Notes under the pieces: model-generated
Told to the model about the DNA's origin: nothing
The model's database searches: none
The model's input: the letters and a program-made list of their open reading frames with translations, nothing else
Assembly (NCBI RefSeq): GCF_019977395.1
Contig: NZ_AP024660.1
Span: forward strand, 3,348,001 to 3,412,000
Length of the DNA: 64,000 nucleotides
Direction: 5' to 3'
Source: Arthrobacter sp. NicSoilC5
Lineage (GTDB): Bacteria; Actinomycetota; Actinomycetes; Actinomycetales; Micrococcaceae
Translations under genes and position numbers: made by a program
Shown: piece by piece, positions 38,559 through 47,721 of the stretch
Numbering within the stretch: the stretch's first letter is position 1
Layout of the letters: every line of letters begins with the position of its first letter

Positions 38559-40115
38559 CTAGGCCAGTTCCTCTGCCAGTTTCCGCTTCAGGATCTTTCC
38601 ACTGGGTCCCAGCGGGAGCTCGGACAGTATCCTGACCACGCGCGGATACTTGTAGGCCGCGAGCTGGGCGCTGGCGAAGTCCATCAGCTCGGTCTCGGTG
38701 ACACTGGCCCCCGCGTCCAGCACGATGGCGGCCGCGATTTCCTGGCCGTGGACATCGTGCGGGATGCCGTAAACGGCGGCGCTGACAACTGCAGGGTGTG
38801 TCAGCAGGACTTCCTCCACCTCCCGCGGATACACGTTGTAGCCGTTGCGGATGATCATGTCCTTCTTGCGGTCCACGATGGTGAGGTAGCCGTCGTCGTC
38901 CTTGGTGCCAAGGTCCCCGCTGCGGAACCAGCCGTCCACCACGGCCTCGGCGGTGGCCTCAGGCCGGTTGAGGTAGCCCTTCATCAGCAGGTGGCCGCGG
39001 ATCACCAGCTCGCCGAGTTCCCCGTTGGGCAGCAGTTCGATCCGCTCCGTCACCTCAGGGCGGGCGATTTCGATATCAACGCCCCAGATCGGGATACCGA
39101 TGGTGCCGGGCCGTGGCTGCATGCCCACGTGGTTGAAGGCCGCAACGGGGGACGTCTCGGTGAGGCCGTAGCCCTCATGGATCTCCACGCCGAAGACGTC
39201 ACGGAACCGGTCCATCACTGCCAGTGGAAGTGAGGCTCCACCGGAGATGCCGTAGCGCAGGGCCGCCGGCCGGTCCGGCACGGTCTTGGCGGCCTCCAGG
39301 AGTGCCACGTACATGGTGGGGACGCCCAGGAAGATGTTCACGTCGTGCTTCGCCAGCAGCTTCAAGGCGTCCGGGCCGGTGAACCGGGGCATGAGGACGA
39401 TGGTGGCCCCGGCGCGAAGGCCCGTGTTCAGCACCACCGTCTGGCCGAAGGTGTGGAAGAGCGGCAGGCCGCCGAACAGGACGTCGCCGGGCCGGAAGTC
39501 CATCACGCTGGTCAGCAGGACGCTGGTTTGTTCCACCAGGGCGAAGTGGCTGCCCGGTGCGCCTTTGGGCTTGCCGGTGGTGCCTGAGGTGTACAGGATG
39601 GTGGCCGTGTCCGATGGGCGGCAGGGTTCGTACGTCCGGATCGGCTCCACGGCGGCCGCCTCCGCTTCCAGCCGCGGAAGCCCGCCGTCGTCGGGAGCCA
39701 TGACCGTCAGCACATCGACCCCGCTGGCTGAAGCACCGGCGGCGCCCTCCGTGAGCAGGGGAGCGGCGCAGATGAGCAGCCTGGCGCCGCTGTCCTGCAG
39801 GACGTACTCGATCTCGCGGGCCTTGAGCAGGGCGTGGACCGGGACAACGATGGCGCCCAGCGACAGGATGGCGTAGTACACCCGCGCGAAGTCCGGCACG
39901 TTGGGGATCAGGACGGCGACGGCGTCTCCCGGGCCGATTCCCCGCGCCCGCAGTGCACCGGCATAGGCGCGGGTTTGGCTCCACAGGTCGGCGTAGCTGA
40001 CCTGGTCCTCGCCCACAACGAGGGCGATGCTGTCAGGATTCCTCTTGGCTGATTCTGCCAGGACGGCAGCGACGGAGATGGTGGCGAAGCCGTCAGCGGA
40101 GTTGGTGTTGGTCAT
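38559..40115 (-). CDS. Long-chain acyl-CoA synthetase-like AMP-forming ligase
   Basis: 518 residues of the ANL superfamily. ILYTSGTTGKPKGAPGSHF is the AMP-binding motif (about 170-188). YGLTETSPVA, SGDLGTKDDDGYLTIVDRKKDMIIRNGYNVYP and the near-C-terminal PLGPSGKILKRKL with the catalytic Lys complete the set. It should activate a fatty or carboxylic acid to its CoA thioester. It is last in a minus-strand run with a thiolase 24 bases upstream and an acyl-CoA dehydrogenase and TetR regulator before that, pointing to a beta-oxidation-type operon. Confidence 0.92.
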   Translation of the reverse strand: MTNTNSADGFATISVAAVLAESAKRNPDSIALVVGEDQVSYADLWSQTRAYAGALRARGIGPGDAVAVLIPNVPDFARVYYAILSLGAIVVPVHALLKAREIEYVLQDSGARLLICAAPLLTEGAAGASASGVDVLTVMAPDDGGLPRLEAEAAAVEPIRTYEPCRPSDTATILYTSGTTGKPKGAPGSHFALVEQTSVLLTSVMDFRPGDVLFGGLPLFHTFGQTVVLNTGLRAGATIVLMPRFTGPDALKLLAKHDVNIFLGVPTMYVALLEAAKTVPDRPAALRYGISGGASLPLAVMDRFRDVFGVEIHEGYGLTETSPVAAFNHVGMQPRPGTIGIPIWGVDIEIARPEVTERIELLPNGELGELVIRGHLLMKGYLNRPEATAEAVVDGWFRSGDLGTKDDDGYLTIVDRKKDMIIRNGYNVYPREVEEVLLTHPAVVSAAVYGIPHDVHGQEIAAAIVLDAGASVTETELMDFASAQLAAYKYPRVVRILSELPLGPSGKILKRKLAEELA

Positions 40116-40139
40116 GGCCTGCTTCTTTGTTGGGATGGG

Positions 40140-41336
40140 TCACGCTGTGAGGATCAGGGCGTCGCCCTGGCCGCCGCCCCCGCAGAGGGCCACGACCCCG
40201 GTGCCTCCGCCGCGGCGTTTCAAGGCCAGCGCCTGGTGCAGCACCAGGCGTGCACCTGAGGCGCCCACGGGGTGGCCCAGTGCGATGGCGCCGCCTTCGG
40301 CGTTGACAGTTTCGGTGTCGATGCCGAGATCGTTGGCGGACTGGATGAGGACCGAGGCGAAGGCCTCGTTGATTTCCACCAGGTCCAGCTCCTGCACCGT
40401 GAGTCCCTGGTCCTTGAGCGCGCGCTCGATGGCGCGGGCGGGCTGGGAATGCAGGGATCCGTCGGGGCCTGCGGTCTGGCCGTGGGCGCCGATCTCGGCA
40501 ATCCACTCCAGGCCTGCTGCTTCCGCGGCCGCCTTGCTGGCAATGACCAGCGCCGCTGCGCCGTCGGAAAGGGGCGACGACGACCCTGCCGTGATGGTGG
40601 CGGTCCCCGCCTTGGAGAACGCCGGGCGGAGCTGCGCCAGGGATTCGGCGGTGGTGTCCGGACGGATGCCTTCGTCGTGTTCGAGGGTCATGGCAGGTCC
40701 CTTGCGCTGCGGTATCTCGATCGGCGCGATTTCCTCCGCCATGATCCCGGCGGCGCGGGCGGCTTCGGCACGCTGGTGGGAGCGGGCCGCGACGGCGTCC
40801 TGCTCTTCGCGCGTGATGCCGCGTTCGGCGTTGCCGGCGTCGGTGGCCTCACCCATGAGCTTCTTGCTCACCGGGTCCTGCAGCCCGTCATGGTTCAGGG
40901 AGTCCAGCATGGGGGCATCTCCGATGACGACGCCGGCCCGCAGCCCGGGGACCAGGTGCGGCGCGTTGGTCATCGATTCCTGGCCGGCGGCCACGATGAA
41001 GTCGGCTTCCCCCGTGCGGATCATCCGGGCAGCGTCGATCACGGCCGTCAGGCCGGACAGGCAGAGCTTGTTGATGGTGATGGTGGGAACGTCCCAGCCG
41101 ATTCCGGCGGCCAGGCTGGCCTGGCGTGCGGGGCCCTGGCCCGCGCCGGCCTGGATGACCTGGCCGACAATGACGGCGCCGATCTGCTCCGGTGCCACGC
41201 CGGTGCGTTCCAGCGCGGCGCGGATGGCGTGGGCGCCCAGTTCGCTGGAGGAAAAGGGCGTGAGTCCGCCGCGGAACCTGCCAAACGGGGTGCGGGCGCC
41301 GCCCAGGATGACGGGGATGTTGGCGTTCTGGTTCAA
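40140..41336 (-). CDS. Thiolase (acetyl-CoA C-acyltransferase)
   Basis: 398 residues from the TTG at 41336, with AAAGGA six bases upstream; the frame runs upstream to 41537 with no family-like sequence. Active-site Cys92 sits in INKLCLSGLTAV, and the C-terminal part has EINEAFAS, GGAIALGHPVGASG with the catalytic His and VALCGGGGQGDA with the second Cys. It cleaves 3-ketoacyl-CoA or condenses acetyl-CoA. The gene is between an acyl-CoA dehydrogenase and an acyl-CoA ligase on the same strand, supporting a degradative role. Confidence 0.93.
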   Translation of the reverse strand: MNQNANIPVILGGARTPFGRFRGGLTPFSSSELGAHAIRAALERTGVAPEQIGAVIVGQVIQAGAGQGPARQASLAAGIGWDVPTITINKLCLSGLTAVIDAARMIRTGEADFIVAAGQESMTNAPHLVPGLRAGVVIGDAPMLDSLNHDGLQDPVSKKLMGEATDAGNAERGITREEQDAVAARSHQRAEAARAAGIMAEEIAPIEIPQRKGPAMTLEHDEGIRPDTTAESLAQLRPAFSKAGTATITAGSSSPLSDGAAALVIASKAAAEAAGLEWIAEIGAHGQTAGPDGSLHSQPARAIERALKDQGLTVQELDLVEINEAFASVLIQSANDLGIDTETVNAEGGAIALGHPVGASGARLVLHQALALKRRGGGTGVVALCGGGGQGDALILTA

Positions 41337-41385
41337 GAACAGTCCTTTCAGGGGATGATGGGCAGCCAAAGCCGAACGGCAGGGC

Positions 41386-42642
41386 TTAGGCGAAGGCGGA
41401 GGTGCCGGTGATGCCGCGTCCGATGATGAGCGCCTGCATGGTTTCGGTGCCTTCGTAGGTGTGGATGGCTTCGATGTCGGCAAGGTGCCTGGCGACGCGG
41501 TTTTCCAGCAGGATGCCGTTGCCGCCCAGCAGGTCACGGGCGTTGGAGGCGATGCCGCGTGCGGTCCGGGTGCAGGTGTACTTCACGAGCGATGCCTGCT
41601 CGGGTGTGAGGGTTCCGGCTTCATCGAGCCGCGTCATCTGCACCACCATCAGCTGCATGGTGGCCAGTTCACTGAGCATCCGGGCCAGCCGCTCCTGGAC
41701 GATCTGGGACGCGGCCAGCGGCCGGCCGAACTGCTTGCGCTGCCTGGCATACTGGACGGCCGTTTCGTAGCAGGCGGTGGCATGGCCGACGGCGGACCAG
41801 GCCACGCCCAGCCGGGTCGCCAGCAGCACCCGGGCCGTGTCTTTGAAGCTGCGCGCACCCGGCAGGACGTTCTCTTCGGGGACGAAGACGTCCTCCAGGC
41901 GGATGTGGGCCTGCCAGATGGCGCGGAGGGCAAGCTTGCCTTCGATTTTGGCGGCGGTGTAGCCGGGGGAGTCCTGCGGAACCAAGTAGCCGTGGACCTG
42001 GCCGTCGTCGCCCCGGGCCCAGACGATGCTGACGCCGCCCACGGAGCCGTTGCCGATCCACTTCTTCTCGCCGTTGAGCAGGAACCCGCCGTCCGTGCGG
42101 GTTGCCGTGGTTTCCAGGGCCACCGAGTCGGAGCCATGGGTAGGCTCGGTGAGGGCGAACGCCGCGTATTCCGTGCCCCTGGCAATCGCCGGCAGCCAGC
42201 GCTCCTTCTGCGCCGCGGATCCGCATTCAGCCACGGAGCGCAGGGCCAGGCCGCCCTGGACGGCAATCATCGTGGCCACGGAACCATCGCCCCGGCTGAT
42301 TTCCATGTTCACCAGGCCGGCGGCCATGCTGCTCATGGGTGCGAAGCCCTCCACGGTGATGCCGTCGCGGAGCAGGTCCAGTTCGCCCAGGCGCTGGAGG
42401 AGGTGCAGCGGGTACTCGCCGCGTTCCCAGTAGCCGTCAATGACGGGCAGGACCTCGTCCTGGACAAAGCTGCGGGCGCGCTCCCAGTAGGCGCGGTCCT
42501 CGTCTCCGACGCCGGCCAGGATGGACGCCGGGTCCGTCCCGAGGGCCTCGGTCAGGACATATTCCGGCTCCACTGTTCCGGCGGGGAAGCCGGCGGGATC
42601 CCCGGTGCGGGTGGGCGCGAGGGCGGGCGACGTCGTCGTCAT
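41386..42642 (-). CDS. Acyl-CoA dehydrogenase
   Basis: 418 residues from the ATG at 42642, with AGGA nine bases upstream; two earlier ATGs at 42651 and 42647 are too close to it. Motifs are YAAFALTEPTHGSDSVALET (FAD-binding), GEKKWIGNGSVGGV, the RKQFGRPLAASQIVQERLARM segment and the C-terminal DLLGGNGILLENRVARHLADIEAIHTYEGTETMQALIIGRGITG, whose TYEGT contains the catalytic Glu region. The pattern is close to glutaryl-CoA-type dehydrogenases, though the exact substrate is not established. It heads a three-gene catabolic run below the TetR gene. Confidence 0.92.
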   Translation of the reverse strand: MTTTSPALAPTRTGDPAGFPAGTVEPEYVLTEALGTDPASILAGVGDEDRAYWERARSFVQDEVLPVIDGYWERGEYPLHLLQRLGELDLLRDGITVEGFAPMSSMAAGLVNMEISRGDGSVATMIAVQGGLALRSVAECGSAAQKERWLPAIARGTEYAAFALTEPTHGSDSVALETTATRTDGGFLLNGEKKWIGNGSVGGVSIVWARGDDGQVHGYLVPQDSPGYTAAKIEGKLALRAIWQAHIRLEDVFVPEENVLPGARSFKDTARVLLATRLGVAWSAVGHATACYETAVQYARQRKQFGRPLAASQIVQERLARMLSELATMQLMVVQMTRLDEAGTLTPEQASLVKYTCTRTARGIASNARDLLGGNGILLENRVARHLADIEAIHTYEGTETMQALIIGRGITGTSAFA

Positions 42643-42685
42643 TGCATGCATCCTTTGAATCAGCGGCGGCGGGAGGGCCGGGACC

Positions 42686-42701
42686 TTGTGGCCTGGACCA
42701 C
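42686..42701. promoter_or_regulatory. Candidate operator upstream of acyl-CoA dehydrogenase
   Basis: TGTGG-CCTGGA-CCACA is a perfect 5-bp-arm dyad between the TetR gene and the acyl-CoA dehydrogenase start. A minus-strand TTGACG at 42739-42734 upstream is a possible -35 box, with CATCCT at 42715-42710 as a weak -10. The TetR product is the obvious binder (inference). Confidence 0.35.
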
Positions 42702-42777
42702 ACCAATCAAGGATGCAATGAAACGGAGTTCCACGTCAAGAAACTGGGTACCAGGGCTGGAGGTGGCGCCGCTGGGG

Positions 42778-43515
42778 CTAGGGGAGCGCGTCCCGCACCG
42801 CCTGGGCGATCGCATCCTTGTCGGCAGGGCCGGGAAAAACGGTGACGACGACGGTTGGGGAGGGTTGGGCGGGCGCGGCGGCGTCCGCCGGGCTGCCCAG
42901 GAGTGCAGGCCGGAAGGTTTCCGCCAAGGCCTGGAGTTCGGCGGCCAGGGCGGTGGCCCTTTCCCGGTCGCCTGCAGTGGTGTCCCCGGCGCCAGGCGCG
43001 GCCCGCAGCCACTCCCGCAGGAAGGCGTTGTGCACGGCCACCACCGCTGCAGCGAAGGCGACGGCTTTGTATTCGCGCCGGTCGTTCCGGGGCAGCTTGT
43101 CATTCAGGTAGTGCAGGAACGCCCGCTCGTACCGGTGCGAGGTCACCAGTTCCCGGTCGCGGAGGGCCGGCACTGCCTGCAACAGCCCGTACCGGGCGCG
43201 TGAGGTCTGGGGGTTCCGCAGGTGGTGGTCGAAAACCAGCAGCGCCGCGTCCGCCACCGCGGCCAGCGGCCCGAGCCTGGATCCGGCGAGCCGTTCATTG
43301 ACCTGGTGCAGGATCTGCTCGTGGTCGGCGAAGACAACGTCCTCCTTGGACCCGAACCTGCGGAAGAACGTGCTGCGGCTCATGCCTGAGGCTTCTGCGA
43401 GTTCCTCAACGGATGTTGCGTCGAATCCCTGCTTCGCCAGGAGGCCAATGGCTGCCGCGACGGGCCCATCGGCAGGGTGCCCCTCGACGGGACGGTGGGA
43501 AGGGGGCGAAGTCAT
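42778..43515 (-). CDS. TetR-family transcriptional regulator
   Basis: 245 residues. The N-terminal HTH (IGLLAKQGFDATSVEELAEASGMSRSTFFRRFGSKEDVVFAD, about residues 23-64) is unmistakable TetR type. The long C-terminal domain contains an RYGLLQAVPALRDRELVTSHRYERAFLHYL stretch. It is located immediately upstream of, and co-directional with, the acyl-CoA dehydrogenase/thiolase/ligase run with 135 bases between, so it is their most likely local regulator, perhaps responding to an acyl-CoA. Confidence 0.9.
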   Translation of the reverse strand: MTSPPSHRPVEGHPADGPVAAAIGLLAKQGFDATSVEELAEASGMSRSTFFRRFGSKEDVVFADHEQILHQVNERLAGSRLGPLAAVADAALLVFDHHLRNPQTSRARYGLLQAVPALRDRELVTSHRYERAFLHYLNDKLPRNDRREYKAVAFAAAVVAVHNAFLREWLRAAPGAGDTTAGDRERATALAAELQALAETFRPALLGSPADAAAPAQPSPTVVVTVFPGPADKDAIAQAVRDALP

Positions 43516-43591
43516 GCGCCGAAATCTAGCACAGCAGCCCTCCGGCAGGCTGGCCTGCCGCCGGCTGCGGAAGGCCAGCCTGTGGCCGCTT

Positions 43592-44614
43592 TCAGGCGCC
43601 CTGCCGTGCCCAGCCGGTCAGCTTGTCCGAAAGCTGCATGTAGGCCTCGTTGACCTGCTGCAGCTCCGGGTGGTTGTCATACCAGGCCACGATTTCCCGT
43701 GCTCCGTCCGCGAACGGGATGGTGGCGGTGTAGTCCGGGACCAAGGCCTTGATCTTGGTGTCGTCGAAGACCACGGAATGCGACCGGTCCCCCAGGAGGT
43801 TGGAACCCAGTTCCTGGTCGTGGGCGGCGATGGTTTCGGAGGCCACATGCACCAGTTCCGGTTCCCGGACGCCCGCGGCGCGGGCGAAGAGTCCGTAGAT
43901 CTGGTTCCACGGCAAGTACTCGTCGGAGGTGATGGTGTAGCTTTCGCCCACCGCCTGCGGCCGGCCAAGCAGGCCGACGAACGCCTTGGCAAAGTCCTTG
44001 CTGTGCGTCAACGTCCACAGCGAGGTGCCGTCACCGTGGACCATGACCGGGAGGCCGCTGCGCATGCGGTGGATGTCCGTCCAGCCGCCCACCATCGCAA
44101 TCTTGGTGCGGTCATAGGTGTGCGAGGGCCGGACCACCGTCAATGGGAAGTCGTCCTCCCGGTAGGCCCTGAACAGCAGCTCCTCGCACGCGATCTTGTC
44201 CCGGGAGTACTGCCAGAACGGATTCTTCAACGGCGTGGACTCTCGGATGGGCAGCCTGGTGGGCGGCTTCTGGTACGCGGAGGCCGAGCTGATGAAGACG
44301 TACTGACCCGTCCGCTCCCGGAACAACTCCATGCTGGTTTGGGCCTGGTCCGGAGTGTAGGAAATGAAGTCCGCCACGGCGTCGAACTCCCTTCCGCCCA
44401 GCACCTCCCTGACGGAGGCCGCATCGCGGACGTCGGCGTGCAGCACTTCGGTGCCGTCGGGGACAGGCCTGCCGGACTGCCCCCGGTTCAGGATGGTCAG
44501 CCGGTGGCCCAGCGCGGCGGCACGTTCTGCCGCCGCCGCGCTGATGACCCCGGTCCCGCCGATGAAAAGGATGCTCCTCGGCGCCACCGTATCTGCGGCG
44601 ATTGTGCCTACCAC
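43592..44614 (-). CDS. NAD-dependent epimerase/dehydratase-type SDR
   Basis: 340 residues from the GTG at 44614, with GGAAG seven bases upstream; it overlaps the preceding aldo/keto reductase stop by seven bases. The frame is open further upstream but reads as noise. The N-terminal ILFIGGTGVISAAAAERAAALGH is the extended-SDR glycine motif, followed by LHADVRD and FISSASAYQK; YSRDKIACEELL contains the Tyr-x3-Lys catalytic pair. It resembles the mRNA-binding/epimerase-like extended SDR group acting on nucleotide sugars. Coupled to the aldo/keto reductase, it may act on a sugar derivative. Confidence 0.86.
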   Translation of the reverse strand: MVGTIAADTVAPRSILFIGGTGVISAAAAERAAALGHRLTILNRGQSGRPVPDGTEVLHADVRDAASVREVLGGREFDAVADFISYTPDQAQTSMELFRERTGQYVFISSASAYQKPPTRLPIRESTPLKNPFWQYSRDKIACEELLFRAYREDDFPLTVVRPSHTYDRTKIAMVGGWTDIHRMRSGLPVMVHGDGTSLWTLTHSKDFAKAFVGLLGRPQAVGESYTITSDEYLPWNQIYGLFARAAGVREPELVHVASETIAAHDQELGSNLLGDRSHSVVFDDTKIKALVPDYTATIPFADGAREIVAWYDNHPELQQVNEAYMQLSDKLTGWARQGA

Positions 44615-45579
44615 GCGTAGTCTTCCGGTGCCGGGCGGTGTCCCGGGAAAATGTCGTCCAGCCTCTTGAGTGCGTCCCCATCCAGGGAGACATCCAGGGC
44701 GCGGATTGCGGCGTCCAGCTGTTCCTGGGTCCGGGGGCCCACGATCGGTGCGGTCACGGCAGGCTGGTGGAGGAGCCACGCCAGGGCCACGTCGCCGGGT
44801 TCGTGGCCCAGTTCGTCGGCGAAGTCCTCGTACTGGCGGATCTGGTCCTCGTGCTTCTTCAGCGTTTCCGCTGCCCGCCCCTCCGTGCGGCGGACTCCCT
44901 GGCGTTCCTTCTTCAGCACGCCGCCCAGCAGCCCGCCCTGCAGCGGCGACCAGGGAATGAGGCCCAGCCCGTACTGCTGTGCTGCCGGGATGACTTCCAG
45001 TTCCACCTGCCGCATGAACAGGTTGTAGATGGACTGCTCGCTGACCAGGCCCGTGTAGTTCCGGCGGCGTGCTGCCTCCTGCGCCTGGGCGATGTGCCAG
45101 CCGGCGAAGTTGCTGCTGCCCGAGTACAGGATCTTGCCCTGCTGTACGGCCACTTCGATGGCCTGCCAGATCTCGTCCCACGGAGTGTCGCGGTCGATGT
45201 GGTGGAACTGGTACACATCGATGTAGTCCGTCTGCAGGCGCTTGAGGCTGGCGTCCAGCGCACGGCGGATGTTCAGGGCCGAGAGCTTGGACTCGTTGGG
45301 CCGGTCCGTCATGGTGCCGTAGAGCTTGGTGGCCAGGACGGTGTGCTCCCGGCGCTCGCCGCCCCTGGCGAACCAGCGCCCGATGATTTCCTCGGTCCAG
45401 CCGCGGTGGTCGGCGCCGCCGTATACGTTGGCGGTGTCGAAGAAGTTGATGCCGGCTTCGTGCGCGGAATCCATGATGCTGTGGGCGTCCGCCTCCTCCG
45501 TCTGCGGCCCAAAGTTCATGGTGCCGAGGCAGAGGCGGGAGACTTTCAGGCCGGAGCGGCCCAGATGGGTGTACTGCAT
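44608..45579 (-). CDS. Aldo/keto reductase (YakC/Kvbeta-like)
   Basis: 323 residues from the ATG at 45579, with AAAGGA upstream. The family pattern is clear: LGRSGLKVSRLCLGTMNFG, then DTANVYGGADHRGWTEEIIG, VLATKLYG, DVYQFHHIDRDTPWDE, ILYSGSSNFAGWHIAQAQ, PWSPLQGGLLGG and APIVGPRTQEQLDAAI. It reduces carbonyls with NADPH. It lies 54 bases after another aldo/keto reductase on the same strand, and its stop overlaps the start of the epimerase-type SDR, so three oxidoreductases form one likely operon starting at 46455. Confidence 0.91.
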   Translation of the reverse strand: MQYTHLGRSGLKVSRLCLGTMNFGPQTEEADAHSIMDSAHEAGINFFDTANVYGGADHRGWTEEIIGRWFARGGERREHTVLATKLYGTMTDRPNESKLSALNIRRALDASLKRLQTDYIDVYQFHHIDRDTPWDEIWQAIEVAVQQGKILYSGSSNFAGWHIAQAQEAARRRNYTGLVSEQSIYNLFMRQVELEVIPAAQQYGLGLIPWSPLQGGLLGGVLKKERQGVRRTEGRAAETLKKHEDQIRQYEDFADELGHEPGDVALAWLLHQPAVTAPIVGPRTQEQLDAAIRALDVSLDGDALKRLDDIFPGHRPAPEDYAW

Positions 45580-45633
45580 GGAAGATCCTTTCAAGGGTAG
45601 GCCTGCCAAACCGGTGGGTGGGCCGGCTGGAAC

Positions 45634-46455
45634 CTACATCTGGGTGAAGGAGGCGACGGCGGGATCGGAGCCAATGCGCGCGCCGGACTCCAGTGCGGTG
45701 ATGGCGGACAGTTCGTCTTCGGACAGCTTGAGGGACGAAGCCGCGAAGTTTTCCCGGATGCGGCCCGGATTCGCGGATTTGGGAATGACGATGTTGCCGT
45801 TGGCGAGGTGCCAGGCGAGCACTACCTGGGCGGTGGTGGCGCCGTGGGCGTCGGCGATCGTGGTGACGGCGTTCCCGTTAAGGTCACCGCCCTGGCCCAG
45901 TGGGCTGTACGCCTCCACGGCGATGCCCAGGCTGCGGCACTTGGCCGCAAGGTCCGCCTGCTGGTAGCTGGGGTGAAGCTCGATCTGGTTGACGGCGGGC
46001 ACTGTTTCCGCGGATTCCAGCAGGGCGTCCAGATGGTCGGAGAGGAAGTTGGAGACGCCGATGGCGCGGATCTCCTTGTTTTCGTACAGCCGCTCCATCT
46101 CCTTCCATGCCTGGACGAAGAGGCCCTGCGAAGGAACCGGCCAGTGGATGAGGTAGAGGTCGATGAAGTCCAGGCCCAGGGCCTTGCGGCTGTTCTGGAA
46201 CGCCTCCTGCGCCCGGCCCTGCTCGCCATTGCGGAGCTTGGTGGTCACGAAAATTTCCCCGCGGGGGATCCCTGTGGCTGCGAGGGCCGCCCCTACCCCT
46301 GCCTCGTTGCGGTACGCCGCAGCGGTGTCGATGTGGCGGTAGCCCGCTTCCAGCGCGTCCTCCACGGTTCGCTGTGTGTCCTCCGGCGGGACCTGGAAAA
46401 CGCCGAAGCCAAGCTGCGGAATGGTGACGCCGTTGTTGAGTGTCAGCTCTGACAT
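45634..46455 (-). CDS. Aldo/keto reductase (AKR5-like)
   Basis: 273 residues from the ATG at 46455, with AAGGAG upstream. Catalytic features are NGVTIPQLGFGVFQVPPEDTQ, YRHIDTAAAYRNEAGVG (Asp and Tyr), FVTTKLRN (Lys), DLYLIHWPVPSQ (His), IGVSNFLSDHLDALL and the cofactor segment IPKSANPGRIRENF. It shares family with the 37645-38478 protein, though its sequence differs considerably. It is the promoter-proximal gene of the three-gene oxidoreductase run and is divergent from an MmyB-like regulator, the obvious candidate controller. Confidence 0.91.
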   Translation of the reverse strand: MSELTLNNGVTIPQLGFGVFQVPPEDTQRTVEDALEAGYRHIDTAAAYRNEAGVGAALAATGIPRGEIFVTTKLRNGEQGRAQEAFQNSRKALGLDFIDLYLIHWPVPSQGLFVQAWKEMERLYENKEIRAIGVSNFLSDHLDALLESAETVPAVNQIELHPSYQQADLAAKCRSLGIAVEAYSPLGQGGDLNGNAVTTIADAHGATTAQVVLAWHLANGNIVIPKSANPGRIRENFAASSLKLSEDELSAITALESGARIGSDPAVASFTQM

Positions 46456-46606
46456 GGGTGTACTCCTTGGACGTATGGTGCTGGGAACGATGCCGGTTGC
46501 TCGACGAGTGGGGAAACACAGTGAGAAATCGGTTTCCACCGGCTCACTCCTGAGCCTATGCACTTTCCGCCATCAAGTCAGCAGCCAAGGCTGATCCTGT
46601 TTTTCC

Positions 46607-46623
46607 TAGGACCGCCAGTCCTA
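46607..46623. promoter_or_regulatory. Candidate operator of the MmyB-like regulator
   Basis: TAGGAC-CGCCA-GTCCTA is a perfect 6-bp-arm dyad in the divergent gap between the aldo/keto reductase operon and the regulator gene. Its position would cover the regulator's promoter. Confidence 0.55.
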
Positions 46624-46669
46624 CCTTCGTTGTAGAGCAGGCCACGCCAACGCAGGCACAATGGTCTGC

Positions 46670-47569
46670 ATGGGTCAAAGCGCCGAGTTCGGAAAATTCC
46701 TCAAAGCCATGCGGTCCCGGCTGAGCCCGGAAGTCGCAGGGACGGGCCCCAGTACGGGCGCCCGCAGGGTTCCGGGCCTGCGGCGTGAGGAAGTGGCGCG
46801 CCTGGCCGGGGTCAGCACCGACTACTACGTGCGGCTGGAACAGGGCCGCAATATCCACCCGTCACGCACGGTCCTGGACGCCGTTGCCAGGGCCCTGCGG
46901 CTGGACAGCAGCGAGCACGCGCACATGCTGGACCTGCTCGAGAACTGCGCGGGCGCTCCCCGCGAACCGGGTGCCAATGCAGCCCAGGGCGTCCGGCCGG
47001 CGCTGCGCCAACTCCTGGACGCGGTGGGGGAGGTGCCCGCGCTGGTGCTGGGCCGCCGCAACGACGTGCTGGCCGGCAACAGGATGGCGTTCCTCTTGTT
47101 CGCCGATTTCCCCGCGCTGCCGCCCGCGGAGCGGAACCTCACACGCTGGACCATCCTTGACCCGGCTGCGCGGGAACTGTTCAGGGACTGGAAAACCGTG
47201 GCGGCAGAAGCCGCGGGCTCCCTCCGCCTGGACGTGGGCCGGCACCCCAACGACCCCCAGGCGAACCACCTGGTGGGGGAGCTGGCGGTCCACAGCGAAC
47301 ACTTCCGCCAGTGGTGGGCGGGGCACCGGGTTGCCACCCGCGCTGCAGGCACCGTCCGGCTGCACCATCCCGCGGTGGGGGACCTGGAACTGAACTTTGA
47401 AAACCTGGTCCTGCCGGAGGACCCCGACCAGACGCTCCGGGTGTACTCCGCCCGGCCGGGATCGCCGTCGTCGGACGCCCTGGCACTGCTGGGAAGCCTC
47501 GGGGCAGCCCCGGATGCCGGCCTGGAACGGGACCCTGCCGCGATGGCCGAAAGCGGCGACGCGGGCTGA
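46670..47569 (+). CDS. MmyB-like XRE-family regulator
   Basis: 299 residues from the ATG at 46670; an ATG at 46661 is an alternative, neither with a good ribosome site. The N-terminal helix-turn-helix contains the MmyB-typical VPGLRREEVARLAGVSTDYYVRLEQGRNIHPS. The C-terminal 200 residues form the PAS-like MmyB ligand-binding domain, with LGRRNDVLAGNRMAFLLF, NLTRWTILDPAARELFRDW and VRLHHPAVGDLELNFENLVLPEDPDQTLRVYSA. Such regulators usually control an adjacent divergent oxidoreductase, matching the aldo/keto reductase operon here; the ligand may be a fatty acid or a reductase substrate. Confidence 0.92.
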   Translation: MGQSAEFGKFLKAMRSRLSPEVAGTGPSTGARRVPGLRREEVARLAGVSTDYYVRLEQGRNIHPSRTVLDAVARALRLDSSEHAHMLDLLENCAGAPREPGANAAQGVRPALRQLLDAVGEVPALVLGRRNDVLAGNRMAFLLFADFPALPPAERNLTRWTILDPAARELFRDWKTVAAEAAGSLRLDVGRHPNDPQANHLVGELAVHSEHFRQWWAGHRVATRAAGTVRLHHPAVGDLELNFENLVLPEDPDQTLRVYSARPGSPSSDALALLGSLGAAPDAGLERDPAAMAESGDAG

Positions 47570-47721
47570 CCGGCCATGCGCGCGCCCACGCCACTGTACA
47601 TTCGTCCAGCGAAGTGGGGTGATTCTGGCCAGCCGCCCATTGGTGGCGGGCCGGCCCTTTCCTAGGGTGGGAGTACCAGCTTTCCCTGCCCAGTTCTTAT
47701 CACCCCAGGATGGTCTCAACG

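Noticed and set aside
42776..43103. Alternative start for the TetR or a separate small gene in this region
   Set aside because: The only protein-like frame is the TetR C-terminus. Other frames are shadow coding.
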